Shown here one piece after another: positions 16,923-25,802 of a DNA stretch of 64,000 nt (positions are counted from its first letter, which is position 1; the number at the start of each line of letters is the position of its first letter). The stretch is from positions 62,001 through 126,000 of the forward strand of contig JALCDQ010000001.1 of NCBI GenBank assembly GCA_022641735.1, written 5' to 3'. The stretch comes from Prevotella sp. Lineage in GTDB: Bacteria > Bacteroidota > Bacteroidia > Bacteroidales > Bacteroidaceae. Below the pieces are notes generated by a model, which saw nothing but the letters and a program-made list of their open reading frames with translations, was not told where the DNA came from and searched no databases. Both the position numbers and the translations under genes were made by a program.

Positions 16923-17267
16923 TTAAGCCTCCTCTTTTTTACCAAGCTTTGCACGACGCTTCTCTGCGTACTGTGCTGCATACTTGTCAAGTTTAACAGT
17001 AATGTAACGTATCACTTTCTCATCACGGCGATAGCCTGTTTCGAGAGTGTCTACAACTGATGGCTCTGCCTTGAATTCCAACAGACAATAGAATCCTGTG
17101 GATTTCTTTTGAATAGCATAAGCCATCTTCTTCAATCCCCAGGTCTCCTCATTCAGAATCTCAGCACCATTGTCGGTGAGCAGTTTCTTGAATTTAGCGA
17201 CCGCTTCCTTCATCTGATCATCAGACAAAACGGGAGTTAAAATGAAAACGGTTTCGTATTGATTCAT
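16923..17267 (-). CDS. rpsF: Small-subunit ribosomal protein bS6
   Basis: 114 residues. [18 protein letters not shown] opens the bS6 fold, [18 protein letters not shown] is the conserved middle, and ERDEKV-like [15 protein letters not shown] closes it. It forms a dimer with bS18 on the 30S platform. First gene of rpsF-rpsR-rplI, with a promoter box about 50 nt upstream that is divergent from a small membrane-protein gene. Confidence 0.96.
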   Translation of the reverse strand: MNQYETVFILTPVLSDDQMKEAVAKFKKLLTDNGAEILNEETWGLKKMAYAIQKKSTGFYCLLEFKAEPSVVDTLETGYRRDEKVIRYITVKLDKYAAQYAEKRRAKLGKKEEA

Positions 17268-17316
17268 ACTACTTTAAAAATTAATTGTTGAATATTACTT
17301 TTTGCAAAATGCGGTG

Positions 17317-17324
17317 CAAAAGTA
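17317..17324 (-). promoter_or_regulatory. -7 box of the rpsF operon
   Basis: TACTTTTG on the minus strand, 49 nt before the rpsF ATG; back to back with the box at 17357. Confidence 0.65.
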
Positions 17325-17356
17325 CTGCTTTTTTTTGGATTGACCAAACTTTTTTG

Positions 17357-17364
17357 TACTTTTG
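17357..17364 (+). promoter_or_regulatory. -7 box of the 64-residue membrane protein gene
   Basis: TACTTTTG on the plus strand, 8 nt before ATG 17373, and the same octamer as the divergent rpsF box. Confidence 0.6.
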
Positions 17365-17372
17365 TTGCCGAT

Positions 17373-17567
17373 ATGAAAAGGTTTCTGAGCAAATACGCCC
17401 ACGTTTACGGCTTCACGGCCTTGTTTTTGGGCATTCTGACGCTGATGATTTCGCTGCTGGTGAATGCTCCTGCTGCTAAGAATATTGTGCTTCTCAGCGG
17501 TTTGGCGCTTGTGATTGCGGGAGTTATCCTGCAAGTAATCATCCTCAAAAGGTCGGAAAAATATTAG
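17373..17567 (+). CDS. Small membrane protein, two helices, unknown function
   Basis: 64 residues from ATG 17373; an upstream in-frame start at 17340 would place the promoter box inside the coding region. Two hydrophobic segments, about residues 11-31 and 38-57, are separated by a short Asn/Ala/Pro turn; both termini are basic (MKRFLSKY and LKRSEKY). No family can be named from motifs. Divergent from the ribosomal operon and separate from rprY. A predicted inner-membrane hairpin protein. Confidence 0.6.
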   Translation: MKRFLSKYAHVYGFTALFLGILTLMISLLVNAPAAKNIVLLSGLALVIAGVILQVIILKRSEKY

Positions 17568-17623
17568 TCGTCTTCGACTTAATCTGATATATTCAAGTAA
17601 TTTTTCTCTGCGCAATATTCAAA

Positions 17624-17643
17624 ATATGCATAATTATGCATAT
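17624..17643. repeat. 20-bp perfect palindrome with TGCATAATTATGCA core
   Basis: ATATGCATAATTATGCATAT is fully self-complementary. The 14-bp core recurs beside other 22-bp arrays. Confidence 0.8.
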
Positions 17644-17785
17644 CTGTTCTGAGCATGCCAAATGTGGTTTCGACAACTATGAAGCTCGAAAAGCAAAATG
17701 GATTCAGACGCATCTGAGAGGCCTTAAGAACCTTCAACCTTTTCTGAAATTCCTGATTTCTCTTTAATTTATCATTCCATCCCTT

Positions 17786-17873
17786 TTAAAAGGCCGTCTT
17801 TTACATAGTAAAAGACTACTAAAAGGCGTCTAAAAGGCTATCTTTTACAAGGTAAAAAGCCGTTATTTACAAT
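17786..17873. repeat. 22-bp tandem repeat array C (4 units)
   Basis: Units at 17786, 17808, 17830 and 17852 with strict 22-bp spacing; the last has GTAAA at its start and TTTAC at positions 15-19 of the unit. Confidence 0.85.
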
Positions 17874-17908
17874 GCAGAAAGATATTTCTGCATAATCATG
17901 CAATTATC

Positions 17909-17922
17909 TGCATAATTATGCA
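17909..17922. repeat. TGCATAATTATGCA palindrome next to array C
   Basis: A perfect 14-bp palindrome; a one-mismatch copy lies at 17889-17902, 20 bp away. Confidence 0.75.
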
Positions 17923-17973
17923 AAACCATTTTAACTTAACGCTTTAACAATTCCGAGAGTGACGAATCATAAA

Positions 17974-18007
17974 AAATGGCTACATCCCCAATGTGATGCA
18001 GCCATTT
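17974..18007 (-). terminator. Terminator of rprXY
   Basis: AAATGGCT pairs with AGCCATTT, extended by CATC/GATG; the minus strand then runs into TTTTTTAT. Confidence 0.82.
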
Positions 18008-18030
18008 GATTATATATGTTTTTGTTTTGC

Positions 18031-18729
18031 TTATGCCTCTTCTGGAGCAATGAGTTTATAACCCTTACCGTGGATATTGATGATTTCAATCTGGTCATCG
18101 TCCTTCAGATGCTTGCGCAGTTTTGTGATATACACATCCATAGAGCGAGCGTTGAAGTAGTTGTCATCCACCCAAATCGTTCTCAGAGCAAAGTTGCGCT
18201 CAAGAATCTCATTAGCATGAGAGCAAAGCAGAGCCAAAAGCTCGTTTTCCTTCGTTGTCAGTTTAGTCTGTTTGTCTCCAATTACAAGCAGCTGTTTTTG
18301 TGTGTCGAATGTGAAGCGTCCTATGCGATACGTTGTAGATTCCTTGTTTTTCTTACCACGTACACGGCGAAGGATAGCCTCTATACGGAATACGAGTTCT
18401 TCCATTGAGAAAGGTTTGGTGATATAGTCATCAGCTCCAATCTTGAAACCTTCCAAGATATCATCCTTCAAAGTCTTAGCCGTCAAGAAGATGATAGGCA
18501 TTTCTGCATTTGCCTGACGAATCTCCTGTGCCAGCGTAAAGCCGTCTTTCTTAGGCATCATGACGTCAAGTACGCAGATGTCAAACTTGTTTTTCAAGAA
18601 TTCCTTGTAGCCTACTTCACCATCAGGGCAAAGCACTGCCTGCAAACCTTTAGCCTGTAAATACTCACGAAGCAACATACCGAGGTTCTCATCATCCTCG
18701 CAAAGCAAAATTTTTAATTTCTCATCCAT
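18031..18729 (-). CDS. rprY: OmpR-family response regulator (RprY type)
   Basis: 232 residues. Receiver domain: acidic pocket in LLCEDDENLG, phospho-acceptor Asp in CVLDVMMPKKDGF, Thr in IIFLTAKT and Lys in DYITKPFSMEEL. A winged helix follows (TTKENELLALLCSHANEILE, ARSMDVYITKLRKHL). The whole sequence closely resembles the RprY regulator described in Bacteroides fragilis. It binds promoter DNA when phosphorylated, presumably by the kinase encoded 46 nt upstream. A terminator lies beyond its stop. Confidence 0.9.
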   Translation of the reverse strand: MDEKLKILLCEDDENLGMLLREYLQAKGLQAVLCPDGEVGYKEFLKNKFDICVLDVMMPKKDGFTLAQEIRQANAEMPIIFLTAKTLKDDILEGFKIGADDYITKPFSMEELVFRIEAILRRVRGKKNKESTTYRIGRFTFDTQKQLLVIGDKQTKLTTKENELLALLCSHANEILERNFALRTIWVDDNYFNARSMDVYITKLRKHLKDDDQIEIINIHGKGYKLIAPEEA

Positions 18730-18775
18730 AGTCGTATTGTTTTAATTGGTTTATTATATCTATTTATTTAACTCT

Positions 18776-20335
18776 CTAATCTTTGATAATCGGCAGTTTG
18801 ATAGTGAATGTCGTGCCTTTTCCATACTCGCTGTCCACCTTGATTTCACCACTGTGGAGCTGCACTATTTTCTTCACATACGCCAATCCAAGCCCGAATC
18901 CTTTCACGTCATGAACATTGCCTGTATGCACCCGATAGAACTTTTCAAACACTTTCTTCAAGTCGTCTTTCTTGATACCGACACCTGTATCCCTTATCGA
19001 AAGGCAGAGATGCTCGTCATCATTCCATGTTTTGAGGTATACATCAAGGGCTTCTCCCGGCTTTCCATACTTCACGGCGTTGTCCATAAGATTGAAAATG
19101 GCATTCTGAAAGTGCATTTCATCCACATAGATAGTGGAATCCACTGCCTCTATATCTGTGTATATCTTTCCGCCAGTGTGCTCTACTCGCAGCGAGAAAG
19201 AGTTTGCGATGTTCTCTATCATCTCATTCAAGTCGAGCTCTTTCTTCTTGAATACGGTCTTTTTCCTATCGAATAGGCTCATCTGAAGCACTTTCTCCAC
19301 AAGGAAGCGGAGGCGTTTGCTCTCGTCTTGTATCACTCCTGCGAGGTGATTCATCATAGTTTCACTCTTCGTAACGCTCTTGTCGTTCATCATCTGAGCA
19401 GCCAAAGAGATACTGGCAATTGGCGTTTTCAACTCATGCGTCATATTGTTGATGAAGTCGTTCTTCATTTCCGTATAGCGTTTAGAACGGAAGATGATGA
19501 CAATAGTGAAGATGAATGTAACCAGCAAGACCAACGTGAAGATGACACTCGGTATCATAAATCTCACGGAAGAATAGATGTACTTATTCATTTCAGGGAA
19601 ATGCACCTTCACAACTCCCATCTTTGAAGCGGGGTCATTGCGGAAAAGCACTTGAGAATAAGTGTATTCCTCACCTTCATCTGTATAGTCAGGGCAACGA
19701 TAAACCTCTCTTCCATCCTGCGTAGAAACAGTGAAATGATAAGGGATATTGATACCATTATTCATCAACTCAGCCTTCAAATCCTGGTCAAGCATTCTGA
19801 AATTAATACGCTCGCGAAGAGGTTTTTCAGAAGCGGAATAGAGTATTGACAACACCACTTCATCCAACAAAGCTTTCTGATAGACATAACGGTTCTTGAC
19901 AATCTCCTGCAATGACTTGGAAGCCTCTGATATCGAGCCCTTGTCACTCTTAAGAATCATAGCCTTAGGTTTGGATGCAGGACTTGTGGTAATGGTCTTC
20001 AACTCGAATGAAGAGAAAACTGTTCCATCTTTACCAACCGTTGAATATTGATGAGAGAACTGCACAGTGCCATCCGGATTGCCTGAACGTGTACCCACAG
20101 AATCCTTCTTATAGGACTTGCGTTCTGTTTCATTCACGTCCTTTTCCAGATATTGAAGGGTCTCATTCAACTCAAGATTACGAGAAGCCTGATAAAGAGC
20201 TCTGTTCACACTTTCGTCAAACTGCTCCTTTTTCATGTTCACCATTTCCCGAATATATTTCAATTGAAGGAAGAGTAAGATGAGGAACGATATTCCCATA
20301 ATGGCTGCTATGGTCCAAATAGTTTTCTTCTTCAT
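18776..20335 (-). CDS. rprX: Sensor histidine kinase (RprX type)
   Basis: 519 residues from ATG 20335; an upstream extension would run through the promoter box. Membrane helices lie near residues 5-25 and 255-280, flanking a periplasmic sensor region of about 230 residues. The phospho-acceptor His is in the H box NNMTHELKTPIASISLAAQM; the N box (NAIFNLMDNAVKYGK), G1 (IRDTGVGIKKDD) and G2 (VKGFGLGLAYVKKIV) are all intact. It pairs with RprY; the signal is unknown. Transcription likely starts almost at the ATG. Confidence 0.9.
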   Translation of the reverse strand: MKKKTIWTIAAIMGISFLILLFLQLKYIREMVNMKKEQFDESVNRALYQASRNLELNETLQYLEKDVNETERKSYKKDSVGTRSGNPDGTVQFSHQYSTVGKDGTVFSSFELKTITTSPASKPKAMILKSDKGSISEASKSLQEIVKNRYVYQKALLDEVVLSILYSASEKPLRERINFRMLDQDLKAELMNNGINIPYHFTVSTQDGREVYRCPDYTDEGEEYTYSQVLFRNDPASKMGVVKVHFPEMNKYIYSSVRFMIPSVIFTLVLLVTFIFTIVIIFRSKRYTEMKNDFINNMTHELKTPIASISLAAQMMNDKSVTKSETMMNHLAGVIQDESKRLRFLVEKVLQMSLFDRKKTVFKKKELDLNEMIENIANSFSLRVEHTGGKIYTDIEAVDSTIYVDEMHFQNAIFNLMDNAVKYGKPGEALDVYLKTWNDDEHLCLSIRDTGVGIKKDDLKKVFEKFYRVHTGNVHDVKGFGLGLAYVKKIVQLHSGEIKVDSEYGKGTTFTIKLPIIKD

Positions 20336-20340
20336 GCCGA

Positions 20341-20348
20341 CAAAGTTA
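20341..20348 (-). promoter_or_regulatory. -7 box immediately upstream of rprX
   Basis: TAACTTTG on the minus strand, only 5 nt before the rprX ATG. Confidence 0.6.
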
Positions 20349-20516
20349 AATAAAATCTTAATTCTATAACATTTAAATGTTAAACATTTGGGCAATGTTT
20401 AACGAAATTAACTAAAATCGTATAATTTAGTCTAATATATTGAATTATCGAATAATCTCCCATCTTGTATTTTGATACAATGATTGGAGATTAAGCATTG
20501 GTTCCTTAGGGATGAC

Positions 20517-20534
20517 ACCTTTATTAATAAAGGT
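20517..20534. repeat. 18-bp perfect palindrome downstream of the GH31 gene
   Basis: ACCTTTATTAATAAAGGT, flanked on each side by GGATGACA as a direct repeat. It may act as a terminator stem for GH31 although no T run follows. Confidence 0.6.
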
Positions 20535-20549
20535 AAGGATGACAGCCCT

Positions 20550-23075
20550 TTAATAGGTCTTCAATAAGAAATCATCGATGGCGTCATGCTTCAAGCCTTG
20601 GTCTTTCAGCAATTGTGGCAGTTGCTGATAGTAATTGCGGAAGAGAGCGATACGGCTATTGAAGTCCTCGGGGTTATAGGTGATAGCGCGTCCTGTTGAC
20701 TCCAGCATACCTATTCCTTCAATGACCTTGATGCGGGCATTCACCTGTTTGAGGCCAGAAACATTCTGCACCATGCGGTGTATCTGTCCTAACAGTCCGT
20801 CTGTAATCACTGGCGAATCTTGAGGATACGAGATAGTAACCACCTTTTTCTTTGCGCAGTCGGTTTCCGGAATATCAATATAGAGCGTCAGCTCATTCCC
20901 TTCATAATGCCATTCACATTTCTTTCCATCGACAATGACATCCGCAGGAACAGCTGAACACAGCACTTTCACGGAGAACTTACGATTGGCTGGCATGTTC
21001 TGATAACTCCCTTGACGGGCAGCTATCGTCACTTTCAACTGGTTATCGTTTTTCTCAGCCTTCAGATTCGTGGTGGCAAACTCGGTAGCATAATTCTTAT
21101 CATTGCCATTATCCTCATAAAGGGTAAACTCATTGACGGACTTCTGCTTGCTGTCAGGTGCTATAGTCACGATGACAGGCTCATCATTACGGTTGAGATT
21201 CTTCACCTTTCCATACATTGGAATGATGCTTCCAGCCTTCAGATAGGCGGGCATCTCATCAAGATGGAACGACCTTTCCACACGCTGACCGCCTTTCAAG
21301 AGCGTGCCACTCGTCAGTTCATACCAGTCATTCCCTGCAGGAAGCCAAACCTGTTTGACGGACTTTCCGTCCTTCATAGGCGCTGTAATCGGATAAACAA
21401 GCAGATTATCACCGAACATATATTCGTTTTTCTCCTCGTAAGCCTCCTGATTCTCAGGATAATCATAATACATCGGGCGACATAAAGAGACGGCTGTTTC
21501 ATAGTCTTTGCGTGCCATCGTATAGATATAAGGTGACCACGCATAACGCTCATTCACAATGTCACGGATAATTTTGAAGTACTTTTGCTCAAACGACCAT
21601 GGCTCTTTATTGAAGTTGTAAGCCTTCGTGGAATGAGTGCGGAAGATTGCACTGAAGAGTCCGAACTGCAACCAGCGGATGTGAAGTTCAGGATCCATCT
21701 TGGAACCATAGAATCCTCCCAGGTCATGACTCCAATATCCATAGAGCACATTGCTGGCTGTAGCGTTGAAATATGGCTGATAATCAAGGGATTTCCACGA
21801 ACATACATGGTCGCCTGAGAAACCTATCTGATAGCGATGATTGCCTAATCCGCCCCATCGATGATAGAGCAAAGGACGGGTAGTACGATTGCGTTGCATG
21901 TCGGTAAACATGAAATAATTAATCCACCACGTGCAATTCAGTCGTGGCATGATACTGTCATACACCTGATCTTGCCAATCCAGCCACCAGAAGTCTACTC
22001 CGCTCTTCTCCATCGGGCGAAGTTGTGTATTAATCCAACCCTCTACGAAATGCTTGTTTCCTGTCTCCCACTTGATGTCTTTGTGGAGAAGTGTGTCGAT
22101 GCCCATCCACTGCGACATCTCCGGCCAATGCTTCTCATAGGTCTTGACACCTTCGCGGGGATGCAGGTTGAAGGTTAATTTGAGGTCATTGCTCTTTACC
22201 CATTGGATGAAACCTTTAGGATTCGGAAATAGCCATCTGTTCCATGTATAGCCTGTCCATGAGCCTCTGGGAGGCAGGGAATAATGCCAATCCATGTCAA
22301 CAACCAATACATCCAAAGGTATACCATAGTTATGGAAATTATCCACCAAATCCCTTAGCTCGTTATCGGAATATGACCACCAGCGTGACCACCAATAACC
22401 GAAGGCAAAACGAGGAGGCAACGGCACCTTGCCGGCAAACTGCGTGAAGTCTTTCAAAGCCTTTTTATATTGATGTCCATAAGCCATAAAATAGAGATCC
22501 TGCGTCTTTCCAAACTCAGGGCGTTCCATTACCCATGGCCAATCGCTGTTGTCAAAGAGGTAAGACTGTGAGTCGTCAATCAGTGTCCATCCGCTTTTTG
22601 AGAGCAATCCATCTTCAATGGGCAGGACCTCACCCGTCTGGCGGTTCACATTTCCATTAAAATCGTCAAGTGTCCAATAAGTTCCTTTCAGGTTTTGAGT
22701 ATCTTTCAACCCGGGATACCATGAGAAACTCGAGGTCTGAAACTTCTTGGGAGAGGTTATCTGAAGATTCTCCTTACTGAACCTACCCGTATTTCTTTTG
22801 TATCGGACGACCATGCTTGAAGTGGTAATCGTCACCTCTTTACTACCCTGTTTTACTTTAAAATCCACTGCCGGATAGTTTCTTTCCGATGCCGCGAAGG
22901 AACGGTTATCCACAAATTTGCCATCAGGAACAAACTCCAAGCGCACGATGCCGTCGGTAATCAAGGATATACGCACCTGCCCATCCTGATAAGCTACGTT
23001 CTTTTGTGCACTCGCGGGTTGCACGAAAAACAGCATTGCAAGAATGCTCAAATAAAAGACATGAAGATTTCTCAT
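20550..23075 (-). CDS. GH31 family glycosidase, exported
   Basis: 841 residues from ATG 23075 (a TTG two codons earlier is less likely). Signal peptide (FYLSILAMLFFVQPASA), then an N-terminal beta-sandwich and a GH31 barrel: PLDVLVVDMDWHYSLPPRG, nucleophile Asp366 in WWLDWQD, acid/base Asp422 in GFSGDHVCSW. A C-terminal beta domain (QVWLPAGNDWYELTSG) and a helical tail follow. GH31 enzymes cleave alpha-glucosidic or alpha-xylosidic bonds; the LDWQD variant does not by itself settle the substrate. It stands alone with its own promoter rather than in a SusCD locus. Confidence 0.9.
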   Translation of the reverse strand: MRNLHVFYLSILAMLFFVQPASAQKNVAYQDGQVRISLITDGIVRLEFVPDGKFVDNRSFAASERNYPAVDFKVKQGSKEVTITTSSMVVRYKRNTGRFSKENLQITSPKKFQTSSFSWYPGLKDTQNLKGTYWTLDDFNGNVNRQTGEVLPIEDGLLSKSGWTLIDDSQSYLFDNSDWPWVMERPEFGKTQDLYFMAYGHQYKKALKDFTQFAGKVPLPPRFAFGYWWSRWWSYSDNELRDLVDNFHNYGIPLDVLVVDMDWHYSLPPRGSWTGYTWNRWLFPNPKGFIQWVKSNDLKLTFNLHPREGVKTYEKHWPEMSQWMGIDTLLHKDIKWETGNKHFVEGWINTQLRPMEKSGVDFWWLDWQDQVYDSIMPRLNCTWWINYFMFTDMQRNRTTRPLLYHRWGGLGNHRYQIGFSGDHVCSWKSLDYQPYFNATASNVLYGYWSHDLGGFYGSKMDPELHIRWLQFGLFSAIFRTHSTKAYNFNKEPWSFEQKYFKIIRDIVNERYAWSPYIYTMARKDYETAVSLCRPMYYDYPENQEAYEEKNEYMFGDNLLVYPITAPMKDGKSVKQVWLPAGNDWYELTSGTLLKGGQRVERSFHLDEMPAYLKAGSIIPMYGKVKNLNRNDEPVIVTIAPDSKQKSVNEFTLYEDNGNDKNYATEFATTNLKAEKNDNQLKVTIAARQGSYQNMPANRKFSVKVLCSAVPADVIVDGKKCEWHYEGNELTLYIDIPETDCAKKKVVTISYPQDSPVITDGLLGQIHRMVQNVSGLKQVNARIKVIEGIGMLESTGRAITYNPEDFNSRIALFRNYYQQLPQLLKDQGLKHDAIDDFLLKTY

Positions 23076-23107
23076 AGTCAAAAAATATGTATGGTATTAT
23101 AATGATG

Positions 23108-23115
23108 CAAAGATA
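23108..23115 (-). promoter_or_regulatory. -7 box of the GH31 gene
   Basis: TATCTTTG on the minus strand, 32 nt before ATG 23075. Confidence 0.7.
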
Positions 23116-23242
23116 TAAAAAAATTCTGACATTCAAAACATAACATCTGATTATTTCTTTCTTTTCCTTTGCCGATGTTCCAGGTGATTGCATGAAATCC
23201 AAGAGATAAAAGGTTAAAATCAACAACCCTATTTTCCGAAAT

Positions 23243-23330
23243 GTAAAAGGCCATTACTTACGAGGTAAACAACCGTTGTTTACAGTGTAAAAGACCGTTG
23301 TTTACAACGTAAAAAGCCATCTTTTACAAT
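23243..23330. repeat. 22-bp tandem repeat array D (4 units, cleanest copy)
   Basis: Units at 23243, 23265, 23287 and 23309, every one beginning GTAAA and carrying TTAC at positions 16-19. The interior varies around RRCCRTTNY. This is the best place to read the consensus GTAAA-N10-TTTAC-NN. Confidence 0.92.
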
Positions 23331-23413
23331 CAAGTCTATAAATGCCTGTAAAACAATCAGTTAGATATATCCTTCCGCAAAGATAAATTGAGGGTTCCTT
23401 CCTATCAAAAATA

Positions 23414-23443
23414 ATCCCGAGATGCATCACTGCATCCCGGGAT
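23414..23443 (-). terminator. Terminator of the EF-G paralogue
   Basis: ATCCCG...GATGCA pairs with TGCATC...CGGGAT around a TCAC loop; the minus strand continues ATTATTTTT. Confidence 0.82.
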
Positions 23444-23478
23444 AAATTCAATATTAACTTTGTTATTTGAAAATAATT

Positions 23479-25641
23479 TTACTCATCTTCATTAGCAAGC
23501 TCAGCCTCATGTTCAGAAATAAGCTTCGTCTGAATCTCATTAGGAACAAGCTCATAGCTGGCAAATTTCGTTGTAAACGAAGCACGTCCACCGGTCAAAG
23601 AACTCAAACTGATGCTGTAATTAGCCAATTCCTTCAATGGAATCTTTGCCTGCAACTTCTGATAACCAGCCTCACTGTCCATACCCATGATAAGGGCACG
23701 GCGGCCTTGCAAGTCACTCATCACATCGCCCATGTAGTCAGAAGGCACAAAGACTTCCAAGTCATAGATTGGCTCAAGTATCTTAGGACCTGCATTTTTG
23801 AAAGCATCAGAGAAGGCATGACGCGCTGCCAAGGTGAATGAAAGTTCATTACTATCCACCGGATGCATCTTTCCATCAAACACAACCACACGTACATCAC
23901 GGGCATAACTGCCAGTGAGAGGGCCATGCTCCATGCAATCCATCACACCTTTCAATATTGCCGGCATGAAGCGAAGGTCGATAGCTCCACCCACAACAGA
24001 GTTGATAAACACGAGTTTTCCACCCCATGCGAGGTCTACTTCTTCCCTGCTCTTGACATTAATCTTGAACTCCTGACCACCAAACGTATAGCTTACAGGA
24101 TTTGGCATGCCCTCTGCATAAGGCTCAACAATCAAATGAACCTCACCAAACTGGCCTGCTCCACCCGACTGCTTCTTATGGCGATACTCAGCTTTGGCCT
24201 TCTTCGTGATGGTCTCACGATAAGGAATCTTAGGCTCTTCAAACTGAACAGGAATCTTCTCATTGTTCTCCATACGCCACTTCAATGTGCGCAGATGGAA
24301 CTCACCCTGACCATGTACGATGGTCTGGCGCAATTCCTTGCTCTGCTCCACTACCCATGTCGGGTCTTCCTGACGCATCTTCAGCAGGGCTGCCATCATC
24401 TTTTCAGTGTCTGCTGTATTCACTGACTTGATGGCACGACTATACTTGGAGTTAGGATATTTGATGAAATCGAAGCGCTGGTCTACATCCTTGCCATTCA
24501 AAGTGTTGCCGGTCTTCACGTCTTTCAACTTCACTGTGCAGCCAATATCTCCTGCCACAAGCTGGTCAACAGGAATACGGTTAGCACCAGCGCAGGCATA
24601 AATCTGACCAATACGCTCTTTAGAGCCACGGTCGGCATTAGTTAAGTCATCGCCAGGCTTCACTGATCCGCTCATCACCTTAAAGTAAGAGACTTCTCCA
24701 ATATGAGGTTCCATACCCGTCTTGAAGAAATAAAGACTCTCAGGACCTTTTGAATCCGGGTCAACTTCTTCACCGCGAGTGTTGTGAATCTTAGGCATTT
24801 CGCTTACGAAAGGCACTACATTGCCAAGGAATTCCATCAAGCGGCGCACGCCTTTGTCTTGTCCTGCACATACGCAGAAGACAGGGAAGATACTGCGGGC
24901 AACAAGTCCTTTGCGGATACCTTCACGCATCTCATCCTCTGTAAGAGTCTCTTCCTCAAAGAATTTCTCCATTAATGTCTCGTCATTCTCTGCTGCTGCC
25001 TCTATCAAAGCCTTGTGAAGTTCCATCGCTTTATCCATCTGGTCGGCTGGAATATCTTCTATAATAGGCATTCCACCTTCAGGCTTCCAACTGTATTTCT
25101 TCATCAACAAGACATCAATGATTTCCTTGAAACCAGGTCCAGTGGTAACAGGATATTGAATCTGAACACACTTCTGGCCATAAATTTCCTTCATTGTGTT
25201 CATGATATTATCAAAATCACACTTATCGGAATCCAACTGATTGACCAAGAAAATTACCGGTTTATTGAGCTTCTCTGTATAACGGAAGTTGTTCTGAGTA
25301 CCTACTTCAGGGCCATACTGTCCATTAATCAGAATCAGAGCCTGGTCAGTCACGTTCAAAGCAGTGATTGCACCACCGACGAAGTCATCAGAACCCGGGC
25401 AGTCAATGATATTCAGCTTCTTATTATTCCATTCAACATGGAACACTGTTGGAAACACCGAATAACCATATTCCTGTTCTACAGGGAAATAATCGCTTAC
25501 TGTGTTCTTTGCATCTACAGTTCCGCGGCGTTTAATGATACCAGCTCCGTAAAGCATACTCTCGGCAAGTGTGGTCTTGCCGCTACCCGCACTGCCAAGC
25601 AATGCGATGTTCTTGATTTCATTTGTCTGATATACTCTCAT
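23479..25641 (-). CDS. fusA2: EF-G paralogue of the Bacteroides EF-G2 type
   Basis: 720 residues with all EF-G domains: G domain 1-275, then RGSKERIGQIYACAG (domain II) and YRHKKQSGGAGQFGEVHL (domain IV). The P-loop GSAGSGKTT is intact, but switch II reads DCPGSDDF, so the catalytic His of canonical DTPGHVDF is Ser84; NKxD is NQLD (134-137), and the switch I RGIT is YGYS. In Bacteroides a paralogue like this is reported to support translation with little or no GTPase activity and to be needed for gut colonisation. The same role here is inference. The leader carries a hairpin. Confidence 0.85.
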   Translation of the reverse strand: MRVYQTNEIKNIALLGSAGSGKTTLAESMLYGAGIIKRRGTVDAKNTVSDYFPVEQEYGYSVFPTVFHVEWNNKKLNIIDCPGSDDFVGGAITALNVTDQALILINGQYGPEVGTQNNFRYTEKLNKPVIFLVNQLDSDKCDFDNIMNTMKEIYGQKCVQIQYPVTTGPGFKEIIDVLLMKKYSWKPEGGMPIIEDIPADQMDKAMELHKALIEAAAENDETLMEKFFEEETLTEDEMREGIRKGLVARSIFPVFCVCAGQDKGVRRLMEFLGNVVPFVSEMPKIHNTRGEEVDPDSKGPESLYFFKTGMEPHIGEVSYFKVMSGSVKPGDDLTNADRGSKERIGQIYACAGANRIPVDQLVAGDIGCTVKLKDVKTGNTLNGKDVDQRFDFIKYPNSKYSRAIKSVNTADTEKMMAALLKMRQEDPTWVVEQSKELRQTIVHGQGEFHLRTLKWRMENNEKIPVQFEEPKIPYRETITKKAKAEYRHKKQSGGAGQFGEVHLIVEPYAEGMPNPVSYTFGGQEFKINVKSREEVDLAWGGKLVFINSVVGGAIDLRFMPAILKGVMDCMEHGPLTGSYARDVRVVVFDGKMHPVDSNELSFTLAARHAFSDAFKNAGPKILEPIYDLEVFVPSDYMGDVMSDLQGRRALIMGMDSEAGYQKLQAKIPLKELANYSISLSSLTGGRASFTTKFASYELVPNEIQTKLISEHEAELANEDE

Positions 25642-25683
25642 ATCAAAAGATTTAAGTTGTTAGTATATATTCTATTTCATGGG

Positions 25684-25703
25684 TGCAGAGATGTCACTCT
25701 GCA
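25684..25703 (-). promoter_or_regulatory. Hairpin in the leader of the EF-G paralogue
   Basis: TGCAGAG pairs with CTCTGCA around 6 nt, about 42 nt before the start codon. It could be a leader stem or an operator, since the Bacteroides homologue is regulated by a carbon-starvation activator. No consensus -7 box was found; the nearest is TAACTTTA further upstream. Confidence 0.4.
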
Positions 25704-25785
25704 ATATCGACGCTAAAGTTAGTTATTTTTGAAGAAATCACCAAAAGTTTTTTGAGAAAATCACAAATCTTTTAATAGATATTAG

Positions 25786-25793
25786 TATTTTTG
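25786..25793 (+). promoter_or_regulatory. -7 box of hemW
   Basis: TATTTTTG, 9 nt before ATG 25803. Confidence 0.6.
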
Positions 25794-25802
25794 CATCAAA
25801 TT

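Larger units (their letters stand above)
17568..18030. other. Gap between convergent genes: repeat array and palindromes
   Basis: No gene supported. It holds a 20-bp palindrome (17624-17643), a 22-bp array (17786-17873), two TGCATAATNATGCA palindromes (17889-17922) and the rprY terminator (17974-18007). It resembles a shorter, diverged version of the composite elements at 28.9 and 42.6 kb. Confidence 0.65.
23116..23478. other. Gap between GH31 and the EF-G paralogue
   Basis: Holds array D and the EF-G terminator; the remaining bases show no gene or RNA. Confidence 0.6.
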
